Assembly: GCF_033095865.1 (NCBI RefSeq)
Contig: NZ_AP019365.1
Coordinates: forward strand, 378,001 to 442,000
Length of the DNA stretch: 64,000 bases
Direction of reading: 5' to 3'
From: Pseudomonas sp. KU43P
GTDB taxonomy: Bacteria; Pseudomonadota; Gammaproteobacteria; Pseudomonadales; Pseudomonadaceae
Shown: in pieces, positions 1 through 8,483 of the stretch
How positions within the stretch are numbered: position 1 is the stretch's first letter
Layout of the letters: the number at the start of each line of letters is the position of its first letter
The notes under the pieces: model-generated
Database searches by the model: none
Told to the model about the DNA's origin: nothing
The model's input: the letters and a program-made list of their open reading frames with translations, nothing else
Position numbers and translations under genes: made by a program

Positions 1-1242
1 ACGGATGGCGAAGTACAAGCCCGCACTGTCCTGGCCACCACTGTCGCCAACGGTGGAAATGGCTTCACCGGCCTTGACGATGTCACCGGCGCTCTTGAGC
101 AGGCTCTGGTTGTGGCCGTACAGGCTCAGGTAACCATTACCATGGTCGAGAATGACCAGAAGTCCAGCGCCACGCAACCAGTCGGCAAACACCACGCGCC
201 CGCCGTGTACGGCGTGTACCTGGGTCCCGGGGTTGGCGCTGATTATCACCCCGTCCCATTTGGCGCGGGCATCGGTGCCGCGGGCATCGCCGAAGCGTGC
301 CAGCAATCGACCATTGACTGGCCACGGAAGTTTTCCTCGTGCGGCAGAAAATGCGCCGCCATAGCTTGCGCCGTCGCTGGATACTATCGGGCCCAGGGTG
401 GTGCGGGCCTTTTTCGGCGGTTCGGCATCGTTGCGAGCGGCCAAGGCTTCCTGTTGGCGCCGCTTCTCGGCTTCCTGCTGGGCCAGCAGGGCTTTCTTGC
501 GTGCCTCCTCGGCTTCGCGAGCCTGGCGAGCCAGGGTTTCCTCGATGGTCTTGAGTACTTTGGCCAGGTCGGCCTGGTCCTGTTCACGGGCCTGCAATTT
601 CTGGTCGCGGTCTTTTACGTCGCTGTTGAGCTTGGCCAGCACCTGCTGGCGCTTGCCACGTTCGGATTCCAACGCCTGGCGGCGGGTGTCGAGGTCGGCG
701 CGCTGGCTCAGCAATTGCTCCTGCTGGCGGCCTATGTCCTGTTCGACGTTGGCCAACTGGCGCAAGGTTTCGTTGAAAGCGCGCAGTTGCTCGGTGCGCG
801 CCTTGCTCAGGTAGTCGTAGTAGCTGAGGGTACGGGCGAACTTCTCAGGATTCTGCTGGTTGAGCAGCAGCTTGAGGTATTCCTCGCGGCCGTTGTTCTG
901 GTAGGCGGAGCGGGCCTGGATGGCGATCAGTCGCTGTTGTTCACTGCGGGCGCTCTGGAGTTTTTTTTTCTCGGAATCAAGGCGCTCCAGCTCGCCTTCA
1001 GTCTTTTTTAGTTCTTGTTGCAGGGCCTCCACCTGCTTTTCCAGGTTGCCGATGTCGGTTTCGGTGGCCTTGAGGTCTTTCTGTACGCCGGCCTTTTCTT
1101 CCTGGAGCTTGCCCAGCGTCTTCTTGAGCTCGGCGATGTCCTGGCGGGTGGCGTCCAGTTGTTGCTGGGTCTGTGCGCGCTCATCGGCGAAGGCCGGGCT
1201 GAGCAGGCAAGACAGGGCGAGTAGGATCAGGGCGCGGAACAT
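1..1242 (-). CDS. envC: Murein hydrolase activator EnvC family protein (3' end outside window)
   Basis: The visible 414 residues begin with a Sec signal peptide (hydrophobic core about residues 4-18, AFA-type cleavage site). A long coiled coil rich in Gln, Lys and Glu follows (about residues 20-260), then the start of a LytM/M23 fold with the motifs KWDGVIISA, LDHGNGYLSLYGH and AGEAISTVGDSG. EnvC-type proteins act in the periplasm and activate cell-wall amidases at division; they usually lack a full zinc site. I see the HGNGY and YGH segments but not the end of the domain, so I cannot say whether this copy is catalytic. The ATG at 1242-1240 precedes the signal peptide directly. The gene lies downstream of gpmI in the same direction, but a terminator-like hairpin separates them. 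Confidence 0.88.
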   Translation of the reverse strand, partial: MFRALILLALSCLLSPAFADERAQTQQQLDATRQDIAELKKTLGKLQEEKAGVQKDLKATETDIGNLEKQVEALQQELKKTEGELERLDSEKKKLQSARSEQQRLIAIQARSAYQNNGREEYLKLLLNQQNPEKFARTLSYYDYLSKARTEQLRAFNETLRQLANVEQDIGRQQEQLLSQRADLDTRRQALESERGKRQQVLAKLNSDVKDRDQKLQAREQDQADLAKVLKTIEETLARQAREAEEARKKALLAQQEAEKRRQQEALAARNDAEPPKKARTTLGPIVSSDGASYGGAFSAARGKLPWPVNGRLLARFGDARGTDARAKWDGVIISANPGTQVHAVHGGRVVFADWLRGAGLLVILDHGNGYLSLYGHNQSLLKSAGDIVKAGEAISTVGDSGGQDSAGLYFAIR

Positions 1243-1296
1243 GGGGTTTGGCGTACCAGGGATGGAGACTGGCCTAGTATGCCCGCCCGGGCCTGC

Positions 1297-1335
1297 AAAA
1301 AAAACGCCTCGCTGCGGGTGCGGCGGGGCGTTTGT
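1297..1335 (-). terminator. Rho-independent terminator between gpmI and envC
   Basis: On the minus strand a GC-rich hairpin (arms AAACGCC and GGCGTTT, imperfect inner stem) is followed by eight T residues. It would end the gpmI transcript before envC. Confidence 0.6.
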
Positions 1336-1350
1336 CTGGAATTCATGTAC

Positions 1351-1423
1351 ACAGGGGCCGCTGCGCGCCCCAATCGCCGGCAAGCCGGCTCCCACAAAGG
1401 GCAGGCCGGGAAGCGGCCCCTGT
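1351..1423. repeat. REP palindrome with flanking inverted repeat
   Basis: The REP core CGCCGGCAAGCCGGCTCCCA lies between an 11-base inverted repeat (ACAGGGGCCGC at 1351 and its complement ending at 1423). It sits just after the gpmI stop codon. Confidence 0.75.
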
Positions 1424-1430
1424 GCCTCGA

Positions 1431-2966
1431 TCAGGCCTCGACCAGAATCGAAGTGCCAGTCATTTCAGCAGGCTTCTCCAGCCCCAGCAGTGCGAGCATG
1501 GTCGGTGCCACATCGGCCAGCACGCCACCTTCGCGGACCTTGACCTTGCGCTTGCCCACATAGATGAAAGGTACCGGCTCGGTGGTGTGCGCGGTGTGCG
1601 CCTGGCCGGTGCATTCGTCTTCCATCTGCTCGACGTTGCCGTGGTCGGCGGTGATCAGCGCTTCGCCGCCAACCTTGTCCAGCGCCTCGACGATACGCCC
1701 GACGCAGCCGTCCAGGGCCTCGACGGCCTTGACTGCGGCGTCGAACACACCGGTATGGCCGACCATGTCGCCGTTGGCGTAGTTGACCACGATCACGTCA
1801 TAACGCTGCTGCTCGATGGCCTCGACGATGCGGTCGGTGACTTCCGGCGCGCTCATTTCCGGCTGCAGGTCATAGGTAGCGACCTTCGGCGACGGGATCA
1901 GAATGCGCTCTTCGCCTTCGAATGGCTCTTCGCGGCCGCCCGAGAAGAAGAAGGTGACGTGGGCATACTTTTCGGTTTCGGCAATGCGCAGCTGGGTCTT
2001 GCCGTTCTTCGCCAGGTATTCGCCCAGCACGTTGTGCAGGCTGGCAGGGGCAAAGGCCGCCGGGGCCGGGATTTTCGCCGAGTACTGAGTCAGGCCGATG
2101 TAGGCCGCCAGTTTTGGCAGACGGGCACGGGGGAACTCGTTGAAATCCGTTTCGACGAATACACGCGACAGTTCGCGGGCACGGTCGGCACGGAAGTTCA
2201 TGAAGATCACCGCATCGCCGTCTTCGACCTTCACCGCGTCGCCGATACGGGTGGCTTTGACGAACTCGTCGCTCTCGTCACGGGCATACGCGGCTTCGAG
2301 GCCGGCCACGGCGCTTTCGGCGGTGTATTCGGCAACGCTGTCGACGATCAGGTTGTAGGCGGCGCTGACGCGGTCCCAGCGGTTGTCACGGTCCATCGCG
2401 TAGTAGCGGCCGATCAGGCTAGCGATACGGCCCTTGCCCAGCTTGGCGAAAGTGGCATCGAGCAGTTCGATGGACGATTGCGCGCTGCGTGGCGGGGTGT
2501 CACGGCCATCGAGGAAGGCATGCAGGTAGATCTTCTCGGCACCACGCTGCGCGGCCAGTTCGGCCATGGCGATCAGGTGGTCCTGGTGGCTGTGCACGCC
2601 ACCGTCGGAGAGCAGGCCGAGAATATGCACGGCCTTGCCGGCACCCGCTGCCTTGTCCACGGCGCCGGTAAGCACCGGGTTCTGGAAGAACTCGCCATCG
2701 CGAATGGCCTTGGTCACTCGGGTGAAGTCTTGGTAGACGACACGGCCGGCGCCGAGGTTCATGTGACCGACTTCGGAGTTGCCCATCTGCCCGTCCGGCA
2801 GGCCGACATCCATGCCTGAGCCTGAGATCAAGCCATTGGGCTGACTCGCGCGCAGGCGGTCATAGACCGGTGTGTTGGCGGCAAAGATGGCGTTGTATTC
2901 GGGGCTTTCGCTGTGACCGAAACCATCCAGGATGATCAGGACAAGGGGTTTGGGGGTGCTCGTCAT
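1431..2966 (-). CDS. gpmI: 2,3-bisphosphoglycerate-independent phosphoglycerate mutase
   Basis: This 511-residue enzyme interconverts 3- and 2-phosphoglycerate in glycolysis and gluconeogenesis. It belongs to the alkaline-phosphatase superfamily and uses two Mn ions and a phosphoserine intermediate. Visible signatures are LIILDGFGH at the N-terminus (metal-binding Asp), [15 protein letters not shown] with the nucleophilic Ser, [41 protein letters not shown] and [11 protein letters not shown]. The length is standard for the family. I chose the ATG at 2966; a TTG one codon upstream is also in frame, but ATG is the conventional start. It is divergent from the rhodanese gene at 3174. Confidence 0.96.
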   Translation of the reverse strand: MTSTPKPLVLIILDGFGHSESPEYNAIFAANTPVYDRLRASQPNGLISGSGMDVGLPDGQMGNSEVGHMNLGAGRVVYQDFTRVTKAIRDGEFFQNPVLTGAVDKAAGAGKAVHILGLLSDGGVHSHQDHLIAMAELAAQRGAEKIYLHAFLDGRDTPPRSAQSSIELLDATFAKLGKGRIASLIGRYYAMDRDNRWDRVSAAYNLIVDSVAEYTAESAVAGLEAAYARDESDEFVKATRIGDAVKVEDGDAVIFMNFRADRARELSRVFVETDFNEFPRARLPKLAAYIGLTQYSAKIPAPAAFAPASLHNVLGEYLAKNGKTQLRIAETEKYAHVTFFFSGGREEPFEGEERILIPSPKVATYDLQPEMSAPEVTDRIVEAIEQQRYDVIVVNYANGDMVGHTGVFDAAVKAVEALDGCVGRIVEALDKVGGEALITADHGNVEQMEDECTGQAHTAHTTEPVPFIYVGKRKVKVREGGVLADVAPTMLALLGLEKPAEMTGTSILVEA

Positions 2967-3111
2967 CAATCAAACTCACGGTTGTTCAAAGATGATAAAG
3001 ACACGCATTTTAGGGCAAATGCGCCACCTGCGGCGAATAATCGTCCTGTTCGCTGACCAACGTCGCCAGCCTGCGTAACATGAAGGCACCGTTCCGGCCG
3101 GCCTGACGGGC

Positions 3112-3140
3112 TTTGGTGGTCATGGGGGGCTGTGTATACT
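3112..3140 (+). promoter_or_regulatory. Candidate sigma-70 promoter for the rhodanese-grxC-secB run
   Basis: TTTGGT (3112-3117) and TATACT (3135-3140) are separated by 17 bases and lie 33 bases before the ATG at 3174. This rests on sequence match only. Confidence 0.4.
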
Positions 3141-3173
3141 GGCCGGCATTTTCAATCGCCTGGAACACCGCTG

Positions 3174-3587
3174 ATGGTTGCTCACCTGATTCAATTCGCG
3201 ACAGATCACTACATCCTGGTTGCGATCTTCGTCGTTTTGCTGGTTGCCTTGCTGGTCAATGAAATTCGCCGCGGCGGCCAGAGCCTGAGCAATGGCCAAC
3301 TGACCGCGCTGGTCAACGCCGACAAGGCCCTGGTCATCGATATCCGCCCGACCAAGGACTACTCCGCCGGCCATATTGTCGGTGCGGTGAACATTCCGCA
3401 GGACAAGCTGGCCAACCGCATGGCCGAGCTGGACAAGCACAAGGAAAAGACCCTGATCGTCGTCGACGCGATGGGCCAGCAGTCCGGCATGATCTGCCGC
3501 GACCTGCTCAAGGCTGGTTACACCGCCGCCAAGCTCAGCGGTGGCGTTTCCAGCTGGAAAGCCGATAACCTGCCCCTGGTGAAGTGA
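3174..3587 (+). CDS. Membrane-anchored rhodanese-like protein
   Basis: The 137-residue protein has one N-terminal transmembrane segment (about residues 12-30, LVAIFVVLLVALLV) followed by a single rhodanese domain with the motifs VIDIRPTKDYSAGHIVGAVN and IVVDAMGQQSGMI. The active-site loop reads DAMGQQSG, so the catalytic Cys of true sulfurtransferases appears to be replaced. Sulfur transfer by this domain is therefore doubtful, and a binding or structural role is possible. The start at 3174 places the membrane segment at the N-terminus; upstream in-frame codons would add a non-conserved stretch. The grxC start follows one base after the stop, which suggests co-transcription with grxC and secB. 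This arrangement is usual in pseudomonads. Confidence 0.85.
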   Translation: MVAHLIQFATDHYILVAIFVVLLVALLVNEIRRGGQSLSNGQLTALVNADKALVIDIRPTKDYSAGHIVGAVNIPQDKLANRMAELDKHKEKTLIVVDAMGQQSGMICRDLLKAGYTAAKLSGGVSSWKADNLPLVK

Positions 3588-3588
3588 T

Positions 3589-3843
3589 ATGAAGCCCGTC
3601 ATCGTCTACTCCAGCGACTATTGCCCCTACTGCATGCGCGCCAAGTACCTGCTCGAGAGCAAGGGCGTGGCCTTCGAGGAGATCAAGGTCGACGGCAAGC
3701 CGCAGGTACGCGCCGAGATGAGCCAGAAAGCCGGGCGTACCTCGGTGCCACAGATCTGGATCGGCACTACCCACGTTGGAGGCTGCGATGACCTTTATGC
3801 CCTGGAGCGCGCCGGCAAGCTCGACGCGCTGCTGGCGGCCTGA
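3589..3843 (+). CDS. grxC: Glutaredoxin 3
   Basis: This is an 84-residue single-domain glutaredoxin. It contains the dithiol active site CPYC (residues 11-14), the cis-Pro motif TSVPQIWIG and the glutathione-binding GGCDDLYALE. It reduces protein disulfides and glutathione mixed disulfides in the cytoplasm with electrons from glutathione. The length is normal for GrxC. It sits between the rhodanese gene (one-base gap) and secB (39-base gap). Confidence 0.95.
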   Translation: MKPVIVYSSDYCPYCMRAKYLLESKGVAFEEIKVDGKPQVRAEMSQKAGRTSVPQIWIGTTHVGGCDDLYALERAGKLDALLAA

Positions 3844-3882
3844 TTTGCACTGCATTCAAAAACATTAGGATAAGGATCTGCC

Positions 3883-4368
3883 ATGACTGACCAACAGACC
3901 AACGGCGCAGCCGCCGAAGACAACAGCCCTCAGTTCTCCATGCAGCGCATCTACGTGCGCGACCTGTCGTTCGAGGCGCCGAAAAGCCCGCAGATCTTCC
4001 GCCAGCAGTGGGAGCCAAGCGTTGCCCTGGACCTGAACACCAAGCAGAAAGCCCTGGAAGGCGACTTCCACGAAGTGGTGCTGACCCTGTCGGTGACCGT
4101 CAAGAATGGTGACGAAGTAGCCTTCATCGCCGAAGTCCAGCAGGCTGGTATCTTCCTGATCAAGAACCTCGACGCGTCTTCGATGAGCCACACCCTCGGT
4201 GCGTTCTGCCCGAACATCCTGTTCCCGTATGCCCGCGAGACTCTGGACAGCCTGGTGACCCGTGGTTCGTTCCCGGCCCTGATGCTGTCGCCGGTGAACT
4301 TCGACGCCCTGTACGCGCAAGAAATGCAGCGCATGCAGGACGCCGGCGAAGTGCCGACAGTACAGTGA
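3883..4368 (+). CDS. secB: Protein-export chaperone SecB
   Basis: The 161-residue protein matches SecB throughout, including [39 protein letters not shown] and the C-terminal block [15 protein letters not shown] with SRGSFP-like [19 protein letters not shown]. SecB is a cytoplasmic homotetramer that holds preproteins unfolded and passes them to SecA for Sec export. An AGGATAAGGA stretch precedes the ATG. The grxC-secB order is typical of pseudomonads. A strong terminator follows directly. Confidence 0.97.
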   Translation: MTDQQTNGAAAEDNSPQFSMQRIYVRDLSFEAPKSPQIFRQQWEPSVALDLNTKQKALEGDFHEVVLTLSVTVKNGDEVAFIAEVQQAGIFLIKNLDASSMSHTLGAFCPNILFPYARETLDSLVTRGSFPALMLSPVNFDALYAQEMQRMQDAGEVPTVQ

Positions 4369-4381
4369 TTCTGCCGGTATG

Positions 4382-4409
4382 AAAAAAGCGCCCTTCGGGG
4401 CGCTTTTTT
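4382..4409. terminator. Bidirectional terminator between secB and trmL
   Basis: A perfect 12-base stem with a TTCG tetraloop: AAAAAAGCGCCC at 4382-4393 and its complement at 4398-4409. T-runs on both strands serve the convergent genes secB and trmL. Confidence 0.9.
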
Positions 4410-4415
4410 GTTCCC

Positions 4416-4877
4416 TCAGCTTCCGGCAAACCCCTGCTGGCGCCACGCCTCGTACACCGTAACCGCGACGGTATTGGACAGGTTCAGGCTTCGGCAGCCT
4501 GGTCGCATGGGCAGGCGCAGGCGCTGTTCGGCTGGCAGGGTGTCGAGCACCTCGGCCGGCAGGCCTCGGCTCTCGGGCCCGAACAGGAAGGCATCACCTG
4601 GCTGGTAGGCCACTTCGTGGAACGGATGCGAGCCCTTGGTGGTGAAGGCGAACAGCCGCGGGTTACCCAAGCTTTCCAGGCATCCGGCCAGGCTTTCGTG
4701 GCGCTTGAGCGTGGCATACTCGTGGTAATCCAGCCCGGCGCGGCGCAGGCGCTTGTCGTCCAGCTCGAAGCTGATCGGTTCGATCAGGTGCAGCTCGCAA
4801 CCGCTGTTGGCGCACAGGCGAATGATGTTGCCGGTATTCGGCGGAATTTCTGGTTGAAAGAGGATGACGTGAAACAT
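4416..4877 (-). CDS. trmL: tRNA (cytidine(34)-2'-O)-methyltransferase
   Basis: This 153-residue protein is a small SPOUT (trefoil-knot) methyltransferase. Its signatures are QPEIPPNTGNIIRLCANSG at the N-terminus, FGPESRGLP, and the C-terminal knot motif RSLNLSNTVAVTVYEAWRQ. TrmL methylates the ribose of the wobble base in tRNA-Leu isoacceptors using S-adenosylmethionine. Its length is typical. The ATG at 4877-4875 overlaps the start codon of the divergent gene at 4876 on the other strand, so the two genes share the CATG tetranucleotide. Confidence 0.94.
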   Translation of the reverse strand: MFHVILFQPEIPPNTGNIIRLCANSGCELHLIEPISFELDDKRLRRAGLDYHEYATLKRHESLAGCLESLGNPRLFAFTTKGSHPFHEVAYQPGDAFLFGPESRGLPAEVLDTLPAEQRLRLPMRPGCRSLNLSNTVAVTVYEAWRQQGFAGS

Positions 4878-5313
4878 GCACGGCTCCAAGCATGAAGATG
4901 GCGAGCATTCTACCCCTGAAGCGGACCTGCGATCGAAGGGCTTCCCGCGTGTGCTGCTGTCCCTGGCGATCGTCGGTGTCATGGTAGGGCTGATGATCGG
5001 GCGCCTGACCTCTCCGGATGAGCGCGTACTGGAGCAGGTGGACGTGGTGCAGGATGGGCTCGACCTGTGGTTCAACGAAGAGCCGAAGCTGCACGGTGAG
5101 CATGTGGAAGGAACGGTCGCGGTGTTGTTCGAGGCCGATGGCAAAGCCCAGCGTGGGCAGTTGAGCCTGCAGGGCAAGCCTGTTGGGTGGCGATTGCAGA
5201 AGAGCGAAGAAGGGCTGCTGCTGACTCTGGTCGCCGCTCGCCCCCTGCAGGGCGAGTGGGCCGGTGCAGAGGACGCTGGGCGTTGGCGTGTGCAGGTGCG
5301 ACTGCACGAATAA
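4876..5313 (+). CDS. Small single-pass membrane protein of unknown function
   Basis: The 145-residue protein has a charged cytoplasmic N-terminus (about 23 residues), one transmembrane segment (about residues 25-43, VLLSLAIVGVMVGLMIG) and a mainly beta-rich C-terminal part of about 100 residues, presumably periplasmic, with PKLHGEHVEGTVAVLFEA and GRWRVQVRLHE. I do not recognise a characterised family; similar proteins are found next to trmL and ntrC in pseudomonads as far as I recall. Its ATG overlaps that of divergent trmL. The last codons lie inside a 61-base tandem duplication that continues past the stop. Confidence 0.72.
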   Translation: MHGSKHEDGEHSTPEADLRSKGFPRVLLSLAIVGVMVGLMIGRLTSPDERVLEQVDVVQDGLDLWFNEEPKLHGEHVEGTVAVLFEADGKAQRGQLSLQGKPVGWRLQKSEEGLLLTLVAARPLQGEWAGAEDAGRWRVQVRLHE

Positions 5314-5421
5314 AAGAGGGGATTTCCCGGCCTGCCTGTACCGAGGTCCCCAAAACTGGAGCGACTGCGAATAAAAGAGGGGTTCACCCGGCCTGCCTGT
5401 ACCGAGGCCCCCAAAACTGGA
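5299..5421. repeat. Two-copy tandem repeat of 61-62 bp overlapping a gene end
   Basis: Copy 1 (5299-5360) and copy 2 (5361-5421) share GCGACTGC, GAATAAAAGAGGGG, CCCGGCCTGCCTGTACCGAG and CCCCAAAACTGGA with few differences. The first copy contains the last four codons and stop of the membrane-protein gene. The rest of the gap to 5709 holds a REP pair and no gene I can support. Confidence 0.8.
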
Positions 5422-5584
5422 GATATCTGGGTTATTGCAGGGGGCGTGCCAGTTTTGAAAAGCCCGGGAATATTGGGGTTTGAGGGGGATTCGGACGGGT
5501 TTCGCGGGGATTTGTGCCTTGGGGCGGTGCAGGAGGCACAGGATCGGTGCAGGGTTGGGGCAATATGGACAGGTTGCAGGTCTA

Positions 5585-5692
5585 TTGTGGGAGCCGGCTT
5601 GCCGGCGATCAACGGCGAAGCCGGTGCCTTGAATTGCGGCGCCTGCATCGCCGGCATGCCGGCTCCCACAAGGTCAGGTGACGCCGGCTCCC
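5585..5692. repeat. REP element pair downstream of ntrC
   Basis: A REP core in the orientation GTGGGAGCCGGCTTGCCGGC is followed by inverted and degenerate copies (GCATCGCCGGCATGCCGGCT). It lies between the convergent ends of the membrane-protein gene and ntrC. Confidence 0.7.
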
Positions 5693-5709
5693 AGAAAGTC
5701 AGCTAAGGA

Positions 5710-7146
5710 TCAATGGTCCTCGCCATCGTCATCATCCCCACCATCCACATTCATCCCCAGCTCCTTGATCTTGCGGGTCAGGGTATTTCGCCCCCAGCCC
5801 AGCAGTACCGCCGCATCGCGACGTCGGCCTGCCGTGTGCTTGAGCGCCGTCTCGATCATGATCCGTTCGAAGCTGGGCACGGCACTGTCGAGCAAATTCG
5901 ATTGGCCGCGTGCCAACGCCTGGTCGGCCCACTGACGCAGCGCCTGCTCCCAGTTGGTGACCGGGGCTGCATCCTGCGGCAGGTTCAGCAGTTCCGGTGG
6001 CAGGTCACCAATCAGCACTTCGCGGCTGGAGGCCATCACGGTGATCCAGCGGCAGGTGTTCTCCAACTGGCGCACGTTACCGGGCCATGGCAGGTTGCGG
6101 ATGAACTCTTCGGTTTCCGGCTTCAGCAGTTTCGGTTCGACGGCCAGCTCCTGTGCAGCGCGGCCCAGGAAGTGACGGGCCAGGGCCGGAATATCCTCGC
6201 GGCGGTCGGCCAGGCGCGGGATATGAATGCGGATGACGTTGAGGCGGTGGAACAAGTCTTCGCGGAACTTGCCGGCTTGTACGAGGGATTCAAGATTCTG
6301 GTGAGTCGCCGCGATGATCCGCACATCGACCTTCACCGGCACATGGCCGCCGACGCGGTAGAACTCGCCATCGGCCAGCACCCGCAGCAGGCGGGTCTGG
6401 GTATCGGCCGGCATGTCGCCGATCTCGTCCAGGAACAGCGTGCCGCCATCAGCCTGTTCGAAACGCCCGCGCCGCAGGTTGGCGGCACCGGTGAACGCAC
6501 CTTTCTCGTGGCCGAACAGCTCTGACTCCATCAGATCCTTGGGGATCGCTGCCATGTTCAGTGCGATGAACGGTGAGGCTGCACGGGGGCTATGGCGATG
6601 CAGGGCGTGGGCTACCAGCTCTTTGCCCGTACCGGATTCGCCGTTGATCAACACGGTGATATTGGAGTGGCTCAGACGGCCAATGGCGCGAAACACTTCC
6701 TGCATCGCCGGCGCTTCGCCGATGATCTCCGGGGTGCGGGCAAGCGCCTGCGGGGCATCGAGGCCTTGCTGTTCCTGGGCGTGCTGGTTGGCACGTTTGA
6801 CCAGCGACACGGCTTCGTCGACATCGAACGGCTTGGGCAGGTACTCGAAGGCCCCGCCCTGGTAAGAGGCCACGGCACTGTCCAGGTCGGAATGGGCAGT
6901 CATGATGATGACCGGCAGCCGCGGGTGTTGCTCGCGGATCTGTGCCAGCAGGTCCAGCCCGCTGGCGCCTGGCATGCGGATGTCGGAGATGATCACATCC
7001 GGCTGCTGCCGGGCCAGGCGTCCCATCACGCCATCGGCGCTGTCGAAGCTCTGGGTGGTCATGCCTTCCTGTTGCAGGGCTTTTTCCAGTACCCAGCGGA
7101 TGGAGCGATCATCATCGACGATCCATACGGTTTCACTTCGGCTCAT
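5710..7146 (-). CDS. ntrC: Nitrogen regulation response regulator NtrC
   Basis: The 478-residue sigma-54 activator has three parts. The receiver (residues 1-120) carries the phospho-acceptor Asp in VIISDIRMPGASG. The AAA+ domain (about 140-375) has Walker A GESGTGKE, the sigma-54 contact loop GAFTGA and Walker B GGTLFLDEIGDMP. The C-terminal Fis-type helix-turn-helix contains GRRRDAAVLLGWGRNTLTRKI. Phosphorylated NtrC activates glnA and other nitrogen genes. A short acidic tail (GGDDDDGEDH) ends the protein. The ATG overlaps the ntrB stop by four bases (ATGA), so the two are translationally coupled. NtrC-type sites are visible upstream of glnA in this window. Confidence 0.97.
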   Translation of the reverse strand: MSRSETVWIVDDDRSIRWVLEKALQQEGMTTQSFDSADGVMGRLARQQPDVIISDIRMPGASGLDLLAQIREQHPRLPVIIMTAHSDLDSAVASYQGGAFEYLPKPFDVDEAVSLVKRANQHAQEQQGLDAPQALARTPEIIGEAPAMQEVFRAIGRLSHSNITVLINGESGTGKELVAHALHRHSPRAASPFIALNMAAIPKDLMESELFGHEKGAFTGAANLRRGRFEQADGGTLFLDEIGDMPADTQTRLLRVLADGEFYRVGGHVPVKVDVRIIAATHQNLESLVQAGKFREDLFHRLNVIRIHIPRLADRREDIPALARHFLGRAAQELAVEPKLLKPETEEFIRNLPWPGNVRQLENTCRWITVMASSREVLIGDLPPELLNLPQDAAPVTNWEQALRQWADQALARGQSNLLDSAVPSFERIMIETALKHTAGRRRDAAVLLGWGRNTLTRKIKELGMNVDGGDDDDGEDH

Positions 7147-8228
7147 GAGGCGGTGGCTCCTTGTTCCAGGGGCAGGAAGATCGAGAAGGCGGTATGACCC
7201 GCATGGCTTTCACACTCGATCAGGCCCTGGTGCTGGCTGATGATGTTCTGGGTAATGGCCAGGCCCAGCCCGGTACCGTCCGGGCGTCCACTGACCATGG
7301 GATAGAAAAGGGTGTCCTGCAGTTCCGCTGGAATGCCGGGGCCGTTGTCGATGATCTCGACCCGGGCCACCAGGCGATGACGCACGTGGCCAATGGTGAA
7401 CTGGCGAACCGCGCGGCTGCGCAATGAGATGCGGCCCAGGCGCAGTTCGTTTTGCGAGCTGATGGCCTGCATGGCATTGCGCACGATGTTCAATACCGCC
7501 TGGATCATCTGTTCGCGGTCGATCAGCACGTCCGGCAGGCTGGGGTCGTAGTCGCGCACCAAAGTGATGCATCCCTGGCTCTCAGCCTCGACCAGGCTGC
7601 AGACCCGCTCCAGCACTTCGTGGATATTGGTCATGGCTAACGATGGCAGCTTGTTCGACCCGAGCATGCGGTCCACCAGGTTCCGCAGGCGGTCTGCTTC
7701 CTCGATGATCACATTGGTGTAATCACGCAGCCCCTCTTCGGGGAGCTCGCGTGCCAGGAGCTGCGCCGCGCCACGGATACCGCCCAGCGGATTCTTGATT
7801 TCGTGGGCCAGGCCCCGCACCAGCATCTTGGTGGTTTCCTGCTTGCTCAGCTGCGCTTCTTCCTTGGTGATACGCAGCAGGCGATCGCGGGGGTGTACCT
7901 CAAGCAGCAGCAGGGTATTGCCCTGGTGCAGGATCGGCGTCACGGCGTAGTCGACCGTGATGGTCTGCCCGGTCAGCGAGGTCAGTTGCGCTTCGCGCTT
8001 GGTGAAGGGGTGTGCTTGCTCCACTGCCTGGCGCAAGGAGTTGAGCGCCTCGGTCGACTCGGTGAACAGCTCGCTGATGAATTGCCCATGGCTGCGTTGG
8101 CCGCTGACCGCCAGCAGCATTTCGGCGGCCGGGTTCATGTATTCCAGGCGCAGCTCCGCGTTGAGCAGGAGCGTGGCCGTGGTCAGGTTGTCCAGAAGCA
8201 GACGGTGCTGTGCATCGCTGATGGTCAT
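7143..8228 (-). CDS. ntrB: Nitrogen regulation sensor histidine kinase NtrB
   Basis: The 361-residue soluble sensor has an N-terminal PAS domain (about residues 5-115), a dimerisation/phospho-acceptor helix with His in VRGLAHEIKNPLGGIRGAAQ, and an HATPase domain with N-box IVRNAMQA, G1 DNGPGIP and G2 SGRPDGTGLGLAI. It has no transmembrane segment, as expected for a kinase controlled by the PII protein. It phosphorylates NtrC under nitrogen limitation and dephosphorylates it when PII signals nitrogen excess. It is the first gene of the ntrBC pair. Confidence 0.96.
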   Translation of the reverse strand: MTISDAQHRLLLDNLTTATLLLNAELRLEYMNPAAEMLLAVSGQRSHGQFISELFTESTEALNSLRQAVEQAHPFTKREAQLTSLTGQTITVDYAVTPILHQGNTLLLLEVHPRDRLLRITKEEAQLSKQETTKMLVRGLAHEIKNPLGGIRGAAQLLARELPEEGLRDYTNVIIEEADRLRNLVDRMLGSNKLPSLAMTNIHEVLERVCSLVEAESQGCITLVRDYDPSLPDVLIDREQMIQAVLNIVRNAMQAISSQNELRLGRISLRSRAVRQFTIGHVRHRLVARVEIIDNGPGIPAELQDTLFYPMVSGRPDGTGLGLAITQNIISQHQGLIECESHAGHTAFSIFLPLEQGATAS

Positions 8229-8457
8229 ATGGCGTCGTTGACCTCTTTTGGCGCTGGCAGGCCCAGGCGAGGGCCAGGGGCGGGCGCGCTATGGATCCGC
8301 TGATGCCAGGAAAATGCAAGAAACAAACCAAGGCTCCGAAAAGAAGCGGCATTTCCGGATAAAGACCCGGAATTGCGCTCATTCGGACCAAAATGCCCTG
8401 GTTTACCGTTTCACGTGACCTCTTTTGGGCTGCATGACGGCGCACGGGGCGTGTTTA

Positions 8458-8474
8458 TGCACCAATATAGAGCA
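8458..8474. promoter_or_regulatory. NtrC-like dyad upstream of ntrBC
   Basis: On the minus strand TGCTCTATATTGGTGCA differs at one base from the symmetrical form TGCACTATATTGGTGCA. It lies about 230 bases before ntrB, just after the chorismate mutase stop. I found no good GG-N10-GC sigma-54 element between it and ntrB, so its role is uncertain. The rest of the 8229-8483 gap shows nothing else I can name. Confidence 0.4.
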
Positions 8475-8483
8475 TTCGCGGCT

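Noticed and set aside
1332..2819. 495-residue frame antisense to gpmI
   Set aside because: High-GC shadow frame; the opposite strand is an unmistakable gpmI.
8229..8457. Sigma-54 promoter for ntrB
   Set aside because: Candidates such as TGGCATCAGCGGATCC lack the GC at the required distance.
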